Positions 27,301-33,995 are shown, numbered from the stretch's first letter. The stretch is 40,053 nt of DNA from Chitinophagaceae bacterium (GCA_947450165.1 CANFUJ010000007.1:1-40053), one strand, 5' to 3'. Notes: generated by a model not told the origin, from the sequence alone. A program made the numbers and translations.

Positions 27301-29800
27301 AACCTGTTGCTGTAGATGTTCCTGTTAACGTTGTGGTTTGCCCAACACAAACCGACAATGTTCCAGTTACAGTTGGTAATGGATTTACTGTTACAGTTGC
27401 TGAAGCAGGTGTTGAACCGCAGACATTTGTTACAGTTAATCCAATGTTATATGAACCTGAATTGGCATAAGTAATTGTACCAGGGGAGGAAACATTTGAG
27501 GAAGAAGGATTTCCATTTGCAAAAGTCCATGCATAAGTTGTGTTTGCATCAATAAAGCAAGTGCTGGAATTTGTAGGAGTTATTGACTGATTGACGCAAA
27601 TTGTTGAATTGGACAAGCTTATAGAAACCACAGGTTTCCCTTTAACCGTAATGGTATCTTTAAAAATTACTGATTGGCAACGGTTATTCGGAGCTATAGT
27701 TTGTAATGAGATAATATATTGACCTGGACTTACAAATTGAAAATGTGGATTTTGTGAGGTAGAACTTGTATTGTCGATATAACTATAATCTGATGTTGTT
27801 GGTGTACAACTAGGATTAGATAAATATGCAACACTATATTGATAAGTATTTTGTCCGCAAGTGGGAGTGTTTGTTGAACCACTGGCATACACTGATTGGT
27901 TAGGGCAAATGGTATCTCTATTTAATGTAAATGAAGCCTTTGGAAGGGGATTTACACAAATAGTTTTTGTCATAGTATCTGTTCCAGAACATAAAGATGA
28001 GTTGGATGCTAGAAGCTTGATTGTGTATATACCAGCTGAATCAAATCTTACATTAACAGAGTTTGTGCCAGAAACCCAATTGTCAACACCTCCAGGAATA
28101 ACAGATCCTAAATTAAAACCTGATTGTATTTGATATCTAGTTCCTGGAGAAATAGGGGATATTTGCCAAACTATCTTTCCATCTGTACAAGTTTCGGTGG
28201 AAACATCAATACTTTTTCCTGGGTCTCCTATATTTGTTAGTGTAATTGTTTGACCAACACAAATTGAATCATACGGAGTAATTGTAAAGTCGGCTTTTGG
28301 AGATTTAGCAACATAAATTGGAGATACTGCAAATCTCTTAGTACCACAAGGATTTTTTACAGTTAGAAAAGCACCAAATGCGTTAGTAGATACACCCGTC
28401 CCAGTAGTTGTATTTGTACCACAACTAGTAGATGGAAAAGTATGTGTAATTGGATATGGATTTGAAATAGGATGAACTAAAACTACAGAATCGTTTGAAC
28501 CATCATTGAAAGTTACTGTATAAATTGTTCCCGAGGTGTTTGCGTTAGTCCCTGAAATCTGGACAGTATCTTGAGATCCAGAACAAATTACATCCGATAT
28601 ACCAGATCCGAAATTTGCAGCAGGAACACTTCCAACAAAGACTTTGTACTTTGCAGTATCTGAACACGAATTATTGTTCATTATAAAAGTAAGATTATAT
28701 GTACCTACATTATAATTATGTCCAATGGTTATCCCCGAGGTTATTGGCGCAGTAAAAGTTGTTTGGTCATAATTCTGAGATGAGGAAGCATCTCCCCATT
28801 GAATTTGATATGTAGTTGTGCTTGTAAAGTTTTGAGAGTTGTTTAAAAATTGTAATTGTTGGGAGCCTGAAGAGCATATATAAAAATATTGTTCTCCATT
28901 TATGGTGGTTAGTTGCTGTGCAGCAGATGCATTAGCTAACTGTGCATAAGGACTCGTTCCTATCGTCGTCGTTTGCGTAACCGTATCCTTACAACCAAAA
29001 CTATTTGTAACAATCAATCTAATGCTAAACGTTTGTCCACTTGAATTACGAGGAAAATTATTGTTGGTAGTTATTCCAGTTGATGTATTGTTGTAGCCGT
29101 TTGGCCCGCTAAACGTCCATTGATAATTGGTAAATGAACCTCCACTCGTAGTTGATGTAGAAGTGAATTGGTATTTACGTCCGCAATTGGAGGTAAATGT
29201 AAAACTCGCTACTGGCTTGGGGTTTACCACCACTCTCACCGTATCCAAAGTTGAACAAGTAGAAGCACTATCCGCTTTAATCACATAATCAAAAGTACCA
29301 GCAGTTGTGGTAGGAACGGTGTATGTTGCATTTGTTCCCAATGAAGCTGTGCTTCCTAATAAATACCAATTAATAGATGCACTAGACGGAGCAACACTTC
29401 CTGTTAAATTAAATAAACTACCCTGACAAGTACTTTGATTAGATCCTGCATTCACACGAGGACTTGGGTTTACAGTAACTTGTACAGTATCGCTTTCTGT
29501 GCACGCCGTAGCTCCTGATCCACTACTCACTTTTATGATATAATTAAAAACTCCAGATGTAGAAAGTATAGTGTTTATTGTAGAAGTAGTAGAAATTATG
29601 TTTGATGAATTCCCTTGAATAAACCACTGAATGGTAGCTCCTGTGGGAGCTACAACTGCCGTTCTAACAAAAGCTTTATTCTGACAAATTGTAGTATTAT
29701 TCCCTGCAGTTACACTACATTGAGCCATCAACACATTTGGTAATGATAGTGTAAATAAGCAGATTGCTAATTTAAAAATTAGGTTGTTTAATTTTTTCAT
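18347..29800 (-). CDS. Giant (3817 aa) secreted PKD/Big_2/Ig-like repeat protein with gliding motility-associated (T9SS type B) C-terminal domain; SprB-like adhesin
   Basis: Signal peptide 'MKKLNNLIFKLAICLFTLSLPNVLMAQ'; tandem Big_2-like 'SVATVNNSGAVVGVAAGTSTITYTN..GC', Ig_7-like 'SPVVYCQNV..LYYTTSTGGTG...YYVSQSTSNGCEGPRT', PKD 'FTWNFGDGTPLQTT'; C-terminus 'GYLYVPNAFYANST...LLIFDSWGKLLFRTTK....GWDGTFKGAPMPQDAYAWKIKARFRNGKVWEG...GTLTLFR'. Confidence 0.95.
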   Translation of the reverse strand: MKKLNNLIFKLAICLFTLSLPNVLMAQCSVTAGNNTTICQNKAFVRTAVVAPTGATIQWFIQGNSSNIISTTSTINTILSTSGVFNYIIKVSSGSGATACTESDTVQVTVNPSPRVNAGSNQSTCQGSLFNLTGSVAPSSASINWYLLGSTASLGTNATYTVPTTTAGTFDYVIKADSASTCSTLDTVRVVVNPKPVASFTFTSNCGRKYQFTSTSTTSGGSFTNYQWTFSGPNGYNNTSTGITTNNNFPRNSSGQTFSIRLIVTNSFGCKDTVTQTTTIGTSPYAQLANASAAQQLTTINGEQYFYICSSGSQQLQFLNNSQNFTSTTTYQIQWGDASSSQNYDQTTFTAPITSGITIGHNYNVGTYNLTFIMNNNSCSDTAKYKVFVGSVPAANFGSGISDVICSGSQDTVQISGTNANTSGTIYTVTFNDGSNDSVVLVHPISNPYPITHTFPSTSCGTNTTTGTGVSTNAFGAFLTVKNPCGTKRFAVSPIYVAKSPKADFTITPYDSICVGQTITLTNIGDPGKSIDVSTETCTDGKIVWQISPISPGTRYQIQSGFNLGSVIPGGVDNWVSGTNSVNVRFDSAGIYTIKLLASNSSLCSGTDTMTKTICVNPLPKASFTLNRDTICPNQSVYASGSTNTPTCGQNTYQYSVAYLSNPSCTPTTSDYSYIDNTSSTSQNPHFQFVSPGQYIISLQTIAPNNRCQSVIFKDTITVKGKPVVSISLSNSTICVNQSITPTNSSTCFIDANTTYAWTFANGNPSSSNVSSPGTITYANSGSYNIGLTVTNVCGSTPASATVTVNPLPTVTGTLSVCVGQTTTLTGTSTATGSGTWTSSNIGVATVSNTGVVTGVAAGSATITFTDANGCQKGVTVTVNPLPTITGNSAICVGSTLTLSGSATAATTNPWVSATTSVATITNSGLVTAVSSGTSVITYTNSNGCKSDLTFTANPLPTITGDTIICLNNTSQLTGSATAATTNPWVSATTSVATVSTGGLVSTVSVGTSIITYTNTNGCTKKINVIVKPLPVITGSSSICVGSNVSFSATTNPATSTPWSSSNTSVATVNNSGAVVGVAAGTSTITYTNEFGCQATFSVTVSSSPTATISYPSPVCTNQTNQNITFSGATGGTFSISPVGTTGLTLNTSNGSVNPSTSTAGTYTVNYNIPAGNGCSAVDVSTTITITNTPSGPTVTSPVVYCQNVTASALTATGTGSNSLLYYTTSTGGTGVTSLIPSTTTAGSTTYYVSQSTSNGCEGPRTSITVTVNPLPTITGNSAICVGSTLTLTGSATAATSNPWVSATTSVATVTNSGVVTAVSSGTSVITYTNSNGCKSDVTFTANPLPTITGDTIICLNNTSQLTGSATAATINPWVSATTSVATISTGGLVSTVSVGTSIITYTNTNGCTKKVNVIVKPLPVITGSSSICVGSNVSFSATTNPATSTPWSSSNTSVATVNNSGAVVGVAAGTSTITYTNEFGCQATFSVTVSSSPTATISYPSTICTNQTNQSVTLTGATGGTFSISPVGTTGLTLNTSNGSVNPSTSTAGTYTVNYNIPAGNGCPAVNIDTNITITTTPSAPVPSGNNICSGNTLQLNTSYTGSGTPTWNWTGPNGFSSSDEDPSISNVTVAATGTYSVTVTINSCTSPAGTINVTVNQTPATPTASSNTPVCTGNALTLNASTTSTMPVTWSWSGPNSFTSTSQNPQVSANATTAMDGTYDVYATATYNASSLSCSSATASTIVVINATPVISSSSSTNPSNCASSTGSITLNGLNASTSYTVHYTNSAGAQTSTLTSSSTGVITISSLPAGTYSNVYVVLINCPSTSVGPFSLVDPTPPVTPVIQSVNPLCSGNTINLSASTTSTGTATWSWTGPNSFTSSDQNPTITNATTLATGTYSVTVTINSCTSPAGTINVTVNQTPATPTASSNTPVCTGNALTLTASTTSTMPVTWSWSGPNSFTSTSQNPQVSANATTAMDGTYEVYAIATYTTSTTLNCPSATASTIVVINATPVISSSSSINPSSCASSTGSISLNGLNASTSYTVHYTNSAGAQTSTITSNLTGVITIPLLPAGTYSNVYVVLTNCPSAPVGPFNLVDPTPPPVPTVTNNGAICDGELLQLNATTTSTGNATWNWTGPNGFTSTNYNPSINAAGLNANGVYSVTVTISNCTSQAGTTTVIVNPRPLAPVAPSPVVYCQYDVPVALTATALPGHTLNWYTSLTGGTASATAPTPSTSTTSPISYFVSQTTPAHCEGLRTQIDVIVNPTPVVSGQLQTICSGASFLISPSGTSSVPSNTLYSWGLPVVTGGLTGGATGTNQSNITGTLFNPTDFVQTATYTVSSISGSCPGNTFTVVISVNPAPRIVFSLPNQSICSGNISQAVTLTSPTPNAIIPWTSVQPLGISGVTLSGSGTIPTQTLINTTPNPITVTYTATASTTGTSACPGTPTPYQIVVTPTPVIPNTTETICSGEFFNVQPVNNTNTIVPSGTTYTWTVSNNSNITGQSSQSIPQTSIADTLTNISNVPQTIVYTVKPRSGIADSCIGQLFTITVTVNPKPVIPTLTQTVCSGIGFLLNPANGQPNANTIVPNATVYNWSAPTLTVGMSGAASGTNQSTISGTLYNTTFAPITVTYVVTPISGAAGSCPGLPFNVDITVNPLASISNNPLSQSVCNGNTTTSVNWSSFTAGATYAWTLVSFGNVTGYLPAGNGPTLGAMTLSNNGIAQDSVVYAVSSTASACAGPATNYTIYVNPDANADFRWPYDTACWPYSIVINNTSQLSPGNVNIPNSSYNWYNINQLGIETFIGAGSVFPGYIIQGPSDSIKIKMVSISAFGCKNDSLTHTFYTKPKPTAAFTMSNRDSCGPLTISFVNQTNIRDTFRYQWNFGNGQTSTATNPGPVTYVSNPRFFDTTYYITLRAFNECDTTTYLDSVIVRADPKARFAVSSSSGCSPFTIQVTNSSLGNPHTYYWDFGDGTPIQTTTTLGTLTHTYYTGIVDTFELKLVAISACGRDSQIIKIRVAPNVIHPGVSVNATELYGCVSHSVNFINTSTGATNFTWNFGDGTPLQTTNFFQTIVNHTYNTAGNFNIQINMTNGCSDTSINTSITVYPRPTAAFTTSQTVYCFGDTTRFINNSINATNYIWSFGNGIFNTNFQPNYMYLNPGVYNVQLEAQQSNATGLVCFDTITRSITILSKPDTAIITNINPVNCSPFIITGSVPGYTTESITWYVYDTTLPVYPVVISNPILNYTFNHSGRFKVVMVIENASGCKDSSFRFLSVYAKPVATFTPLNLTTCSLDTLVSYINNTTANIYTPLTYRWYVDGIQRATSGNFTYRYTALPTDILPRIFNTKLVATNSVGCADSTTGALQISPTAKSIFNLSNPQACIPFVAAINNSSTYATNYQWYLNGVLVSINENPNINITTANTSYTVTLIVSNIYACRPDTSSFTFRSRVMPIAAFSFNNTLGCSGQLAVVTTNTSQHANAYTWEWGDATANSTINNPTHLFSSVGVYNTLLTASDGVCTDTISHSVVVSQKPTANFIANNVKNCDTSGVRFINLTANATSFLWTVSNGYTTTETSPTIILNPSATPYSVTLLAINADGCRDSLTRANYIKVYALPQGDFTITPSPTIYIPNYTFGFLNLTPDYPIYKYNWSLGDGSFAITRDVVSHLYSDTGNYEVRLTVLDTTTSCVDTVIKYARIIGYPGYLYVPNAFYANSTQIDFKYFKPLGKGLAEYELLIFDSWGKLLFRTTKLDYAGSPVEGWDGTFKGAPMPQDAYAWKIKARFRNGKVWEGMNYDKSQQGQPAHSFGTLTLFR
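23480..25060 (-). repeat. Tandem duplication (period 789-792 bp) inside giant gene
   Basis: Matched landmarks: TTATTAC..GGAGTAGCATTTATAACAAC at 23749 and 24541 (792 bp); TGGACCCGACCAACTCCATGTCACTGGCATTGTACTGG at 23921 and 24710 (789 bp). Confidence 0.85.
25100..27177 (-). repeat. Direct repeat of ~0.9 kb, offset 1167 bp (389 codons), inside giant gene
   Basis: CATCCATTTCCTGCTGGAATG at 25110 and 26277; TTGTTGGAAGTGGATT at 25981 and 27148; antisense shadow ORFs 25380-25721 and 26547-26888 encode near-identical 113 aa at the same offset. Confidence 0.9.
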
Positions 29801-29903
29801 ATATTATTTAGAGAAGTCTTTTTTATACTATTATTATTAATTATTTCGATTTATAACCCATCTTTTAAAAAATCGACAAATTATACGTTCATAAAAACTT
29901 ATG

Positions 29904-29912
29904 CCCCCCCCC
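29904..29912 (-). repeat. C9 homopolymer (G9 on the sense strand) in the 5' leader of the giant gene
   Basis: ACTTATGCCCCCCCCCTTTCAC at 29898-29918, between the predicted promoter and the ATG. Confidence 0.9.
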
Positions 29913-29983
29913 TTTCACATTAAACATTTTTTGAAAAACTATAGACTGATAGGATACTTAAAAACCTGTGAATAAAATGTTGG

Positions 29984-30014
29984 CAAATTTATAGGTTTAT
30001 TGCTTACAACCAAA
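29984..30014 (-). promoter_or_regulatory. Consensus Bacteroidota promoter TTTG-N19-TAnnTTTG for giant gene
   Basis: On the minus strand: TTTG (complement of 30011-30014), 19-bp spacer, TAAATTTG (complement of 29984-29991). Confidence 0.7.
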
Positions 30015-30023
30015 GAAAAATTG

Positions 30024-30045
30024 AGAATATTTTATAATATATTCT
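30024..30045 (-). terminator. Possible AT-rich terminator of the glycosidase gene
   Basis: AGAATAT...ATATTCT inverted repeat just after the stop at 30053 (minus strand), followed by CAATTTTTCTTT. Confidence 0.35.
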
Positions 30046-30052
30046 ATTTTTA

Positions 30053-31270
30053 CTAATTAGTCCAGGCCAGCTTCAGCATTAAATAAGAGGGGCGAAATTG
30101 AGTGGTATACCATCCTCCGGTTTGAACAATCTTCACCAAACCAAACCATTCTTCCACATCATTTGCATCTTGTGTGTACGAGTCCTGTAAATCGTATTTC
30201 CACCATGAATCCAAATACTCATGCACACATGCTCCTGCTATAGGTAAATTGGTGGTTCGTAAATCTTGTACATTAGTCAATAACCCCGAAGACTGCTCCT
30301 GCTCTGTATTTCCACCATATCCATAATTTGGCGCTCCTACGTGATTTGCATTTGGCGATACACTCAATCCCATCTCCGTTAATAATAATGGCATCGCAGG
30401 ATAACGCCCCTTCAACTCCTCTACCCAACCCTGAAACAACGATCCCGTTCCACTGCCAACTTGCGTTTGTGGTCGATATTCTGGTACCGAATAAGAATAC
30501 ACGTTATGACACCTGAAATCCAAAAACTCCGTATCTATCATATCCGCCGTTCTGATGTCGTTCGAATAAGACACCAACGACATCCTTCCATAATTTATAT
30601 ATTCATATTGCTTTACATAATCGGCCATTTCTGCAATAAATGCTTCCGTTGCATTAATGTTTCCATTTGTAAATACATATTCGCCCGAATAACTATTGAT
30701 ATTTGGATGTGCCAAATTGGTACTTCTTATACTCGATGCACTCAATTCGTTTCCTACTAAATACGCAATTATGGGCGGATTTTTATTGGTATAAACAGAA
30801 TATATCCTGTCTATTACCGATCTAATATAGGTTTTGGTATTTACTTTAAAGGTTGGATCCTGAAAATCTACCTGATCTCCATTTATCCAAATGGTTTGCA
30901 ATATGGATAAACCACCTATCGACTTAATCGACTCGTAACATTTTTTTGGCGCACCCCATAATCGGACCGTATTGGCGCCCATAGCTTTAATATTAATCAT
31001 ATCCTGATTAATGCTATTTGAAAAATTCAACGGCAGATTGGTATTTTGTTCTGTTTCCCACGGCAGTGTTCCCGGATAACCTGGTACATACACCACACCT
31101 TTTATCTCAAATGGAATGTCGTTTTTTAAAATAAAATGATTGTTTACCGTGTAATTATCCACTTTTGGAACAATTGGTACTACAACATTAGAAGTTGATT
31201 TTTCTTTGGTACATGAACACAACATCATTAATGCAACAATACAAACATTAATGAAATATCGAAAAAACAT
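30053..31270 (-). CDS. Predicted lipoprotein, clan GH-A-like glycoside hydrolase
   Basis: Lipobox 'LMMLCSCTKE'; 'IKGVVYVPGYPG', 'IKAMGANTVRLWG', 'IIAYLVGNELSAS' (putative acid/base NE), 'MPLLLTEMGLS' (putative nucleophile E). Confidence 0.75.
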   Translation of the reverse strand: MFFRYFINVCIVALMMLCSCTKEKSTSNVVVPIVPKVDNYTVNNHFILKNDIPFEIKGVVYVPGYPGTLPWETEQNTNLPLNFSNSINQDMINIKAMGANTVRLWGAPKKCYESIKSIGGLSILQTIWINGDQVDFQDPTFKVNTKTYIRSVIDRIYSVYTNKNPPIIAYLVGNELSASSIRSTNLAHPNINSYSGEYVFTNGNINATEAFIAEMADYVKQYEYINYGRMSLVSYSNDIRTADMIDTEFLDFRCHNVYSYSVPEYRPQTQVGSGTGSLFQGWVEELKGRYPAMPLLLTEMGLSVSPNANHVGAPNYGYGGNTEQEQSSGLLTNVQDLRTTNLPIAGACVHEYLDSWWKYDLQDSYTQDANDVEEWFGLVKIVQTGGWYTTQFRPSYLMLKLAWTN

Positions 31271-31394
31271 AATTAATTTTTGATAAAATTAATCGATTAA
31301 CATTTCAAATTGTATTTTTATAAAATTATAAATTTTAGTTAATTGAATGTAAACGCTCGTTTTATTAAAATTAAATGAGGAATTTGAACGGATT

Positions 31395-32000
31395 ATGGAA
31401 TGGATTGTACCAATTTTATTGATTTGCATCTCACTGATGATTTATTTTTACAATTTTAAAAAGAAAAATAATTCGTCAGATAATGATTTAAATGTACCAA
31501 ATCAAGAAGCAAAAAATATTAATGTAACACATGATGATTTAAAAAAAGAAATCAGCCATCGAATTACAGACTATCTTAATAAAAATAAAATATTATACAG
31601 CACTGCTGATGCAGGATCTACCTATAGGATCATTTATGAAAACGGAGAAAATGACGAGCATCAAATTTTAATCGAAATCCCCGACCAAAAAAGTTACATC
31701 AAATTTTCTTGTCTCATTTTTAGAAATGTACCCGATGATGCATTAAGCAGGTCGGCAGAAATCATTACGCGTATCAATAACCGTTATGTACTGGGAAACT
31801 TGTTGTTAATGTATGAAGAGCGGTTGGTTATTTTCGAAGCCAATATGATTCTAACCGACATAAATCAACTTACCGAAGAATTTATTGATTTGTATTTAAA
31901 AGAAACCATTAAAGCGGGTTATTGGTGTAAACCTTTGATAAATAAAGTCATTATTGATAACGAAGAGCCGATTATCGCTTTACTTGAATTTATAGAATAG
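31395..32000 (+). CDS. YbjN-like / type III secretion chaperone-fold-like protein with N-terminal TM helix
   Basis: 'MEWIVPILLICISLMIYFYNF' TM; 'SAEIITRINNRYVLGNLLLMYEERLVIFEANMIL' resembles YbjN-like folds. Confidence 0.45.
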   Translation: MEWIVPILLICISLMIYFYNFKKKNNSSDNDLNVPNQEAKNINVTHDDLKKEISHRITDYLNKNKILYSTADAGSTYRIIYENGENDEHQILIEIPDQKSYIKFSCLIFRNVPDDALSRSAEIITRINNRYVLGNLLLMYEERLVIFEANMILTDINQLTEEFIDLYLKETIKAGYWCKPLINKVIIDNEEPIIALLEFIE

Positions 32001-32002
32001 CA

Positions 32003-32683
32003 TTATTTTTTCTCTTGATCCATTAAAAATTCTGCGTAACTAATCCATTTCTTTTTCTCCCAGCTCAATATTTCGGTAGCCGATTTATCTAAAAATAATT
32101 TGTAATCAAACTTGTTATTTCCTGGCGCAATATATCCAGGGTAATACCATTCGATATTGTTGTTTTTGCAGTATTCAAACTTTTTCAAAACCAGTAATTT
32201 CCCAATAGAAAAAGATTTATAATCTGGGTGATAAATATTTTTAATGCCTGCAATTGTGTTTTTTCCTTGATCAAAAATACCAAGCCCGATTAATTTATTT
32301 TCTGACCTTACTTCAATTTTATATGTGTCATAAACCTGACAAGTGGTATCTACCAATAATTCTTTAATGGTATAATTGGTTATAAAATCAATATGGCTAA
32401 AATACACATCATGCAATAATTCCATTTCCTCTGTAAGCGAAAATGGTTCTATAGAAAAAGATAAGGAATCTGCTTTTTTTAATAGATGCTTAGATGATTT
32501 ACTTAACTGAATTTGATGTACATCATATCTGGCCCAATATACACGTACCCAATCTAAACCACTAGGCGTGATATTTGTGGTAAAAATTTCTGACCCAATT
32601 CTGTACCAACCTTTTTCTAAGTATTGATCAAGCATTTCGTTTTTAATGCTTTCGTGGCTGTGAAAAAGCATGTTTTCAATCAT
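32003..32683 (-). CDS. Arginyl/leucyl-tRNA-protein transferase (ATE/Bpt)-like protein
   Basis: 'QYLEKGWYRIGSEIFTTNI...RYDVHQIQLSKSSKHLLKK' aligns by eye with ATE N-domain; 'LIGLGIFDQGKNTIAGIKNIYHPDYKSFSIGKLLVLKKFEYCKNNNIEWYYPGYIAPGNNKFDYK' resembles ATE/GNAT C-domain. Confidence 0.65.
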   Translation of the reverse strand: MIENMLFHSHESIKNEMLDQYLEKGWYRIGSEIFTTNITPSGLDWVRVYWARYDVHQIQLSKSSKHLLKKADSLSFSIEPFSLTEEMELLHDVYFSHIDFITNYTIKELLVDTTCQVYDTYKIEVRSENKLIGLGIFDQGKNTIAGIKNIYHPDYKSFSIGKLLVLKKFEYCKNNNIEWYYPGYIAPGNNKFDYKLFLDKSATEILSWEKKKWISYAEFLMDQEKK

Positions 32684-32911
32684 AGAAGTACGTTTATTGA
32701 TTGGCTAAAATAAAATTTACAAATCAATAATGATGTTAAAAAAGATAGAAATTGAATGCCGTGTACAATTATCAATTTTATGTGTACATTTTTATAAAAT
32801 AAATAGCTTAGTGAACTTAGTTTGCATGTTATTTATCCAATTTTTTCAACGGAATTTCTTCGAGTTTGGCGGTAATATTTTCTTTTTTAAGTAACAATAC
32901 TTACGGATATC

Positions 32912-33358
32912 ATGTGTAAAAACTCAATTTTTAAACTGATTGTTATCATTGCTTGTAATGAATCATCAGCAGTTGTAGTTTTACATCAGATAAGCGCGCA
33001 ACATATCCGATACCAATGAAAAACCAGAACATCCAAAACCAATGAAAAACTAAAACCAAAATCCAAACCAAATGAAAAAACCAAACATCCGAATCCCAAA
33101 AAAACCAAACCCGTATTAAAGTCCAAATCCAAAAAAATCCAATCCAAATGAAAAAACCAGAACATCCAAAACCAATGAAAAACTAAAACCAAAATCCAAT
33201 CCAAAAGAAAAAACCAAACATCCGAATCCAAACCAAATGAAAAAAACCAAATTATCCTAACCTGTAGAAAACTAAAACCGAATTAATATCTTAATCCAAA
33301 CACAATCCAATCCAAATGAAAACGTTTTATCCAATCCAAATGAAAAAAACTATGAGCT
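32912..33358 (+). pseudogene. Possible decayed or contingency-type small lipoprotein gene with Lys/Pro/Asn-rich repeats
   Basis: ATG at 32912 reads MCKNSIFKLIVIIACNESSAVVVLHQISAQHIRYQ* (lipobox-like IIAC|N); after the TGA the same frame continues KTRTSKTNEKLKPKSKPNEKTKHPNPKKTKPVLKSKSKKIQSK*; the repeat recurs in another frame. Confidence 0.35.
33022..33229 (+). repeat. 75-bp direct repeat (offset 133 bp)
   Basis: AACCAGAACATCCAAAACCAATGAAAAACTAAAACCAAAATCCA..CATCCGAATCC at 33022-33096 and 33155-33229, with about 2 mismatches. Confidence 0.9.
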
Positions 33359-33431
33359 GATGAAGTGTTAGAGGCTTCAGTATCCTAATGATTACAACAA
33401 CTTATACTTAAACCGAAGCCAAAATAAATTG

Positions 33432-33469
33432 AAGACCGCCATTGCAGAGATGTAATAGGCGGTTTTTTT
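33432..33469 (+). terminator. Rho-independent terminator
   Basis: ACCGCCATT gcagagatgt AATAGGCGGT TTTTTT. Confidence 0.8.
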
Positions 33470-33487
33470 ATTGAAAGGGGGCAATGA

Positions 33488-33523
33488 GGTTTAAAAGTTT
33501 AATTTGCTGCGCGGTTTTAAGGG
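33488..33523 (-). repeat. Dispersed intergenic repeat copy (inverted)
   Basis: GGTTTAAAAGTTTAATTTGCTGCGCGGTTTTAAGGG; reverse complement CCCTTAAAACCGCGCAGCAAATTAAACTTTTAAACC. Confidence 0.85.
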
Positions 33524-33767
33524 TTGGGTGTATTTTTAGAGATGAAAGAAATACAATTAATTAATTGTTGTTTAATTTAATGGTTAATTGATTGGTTATT
33601 AGCGTGTTAGCGATATTGCAATATTACGTGTTCCCAACACAAACAGCCAAATATTTTCACTAATTTTTATTCAGTGTTATTTATTTTAATTTATCAATCC
33701 CGCGGTTGAAAACCGATGATTGAAATACAGGCGGCATTTTCAGATTGAGAAGCATTTACAAAGAAGA

Positions 33768-33823
33768 GGTTTAAAAGTTTAGGTTTAATTTGCTGCGCGC
33801 GTTTAAAGGTTGGGTGCATTTAC
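33768..33823 (-). repeat. Dispersed intergenic repeat copy (inverted), with flanking homology to 33488-33540
   Basis: GGTTTAAAAGTTTAGGTTTAATTTGCTGCGCGCGTTTAAAGGTTGGGTGCATTTA. Confidence 0.85.
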
Positions 33824-33915
33824 ATAGATAATCGATTATTGATTTGTTTTAGTTTATTTATACCACGATTGAAAACCGGCGACAATAATCAAATAAAGTG
33901 CTTCCAACCATTATA

Positions 33916-33944
33916 CCTTAAACCAGCAAAGCGTTTTAAACCTT
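33916..33944 (+). repeat. Dispersed intergenic repeat copy
   Basis: CCTTAAACCAGCAAAGCGTTTTAAACCTT. Confidence 0.85.
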
Positions 33945-33995
33945 CAAGTCAATGACAATAGCCAAAACTTAGCATTTTTAATATACATCTTACAA

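Noticed and set aside
19289-28133. Numerous + strand ORFs (e.g. 25380-25721, 26547-26888, 23361-23633) opposite the giant gene
   Set aside because: Antisense shadows of Thr/Ser/Val-rich repeat coding; duplicated only because the sense repeats are duplicated; no independent family signature.
32986-33231. Minus-strand 81-aa W/F-rich ORF
   Set aside because: Low-complexity translation of the CCAAA/TGAAAA repeat on the wrong strand; the downstream terminator and the lipoprotein-like start are on the + strand.
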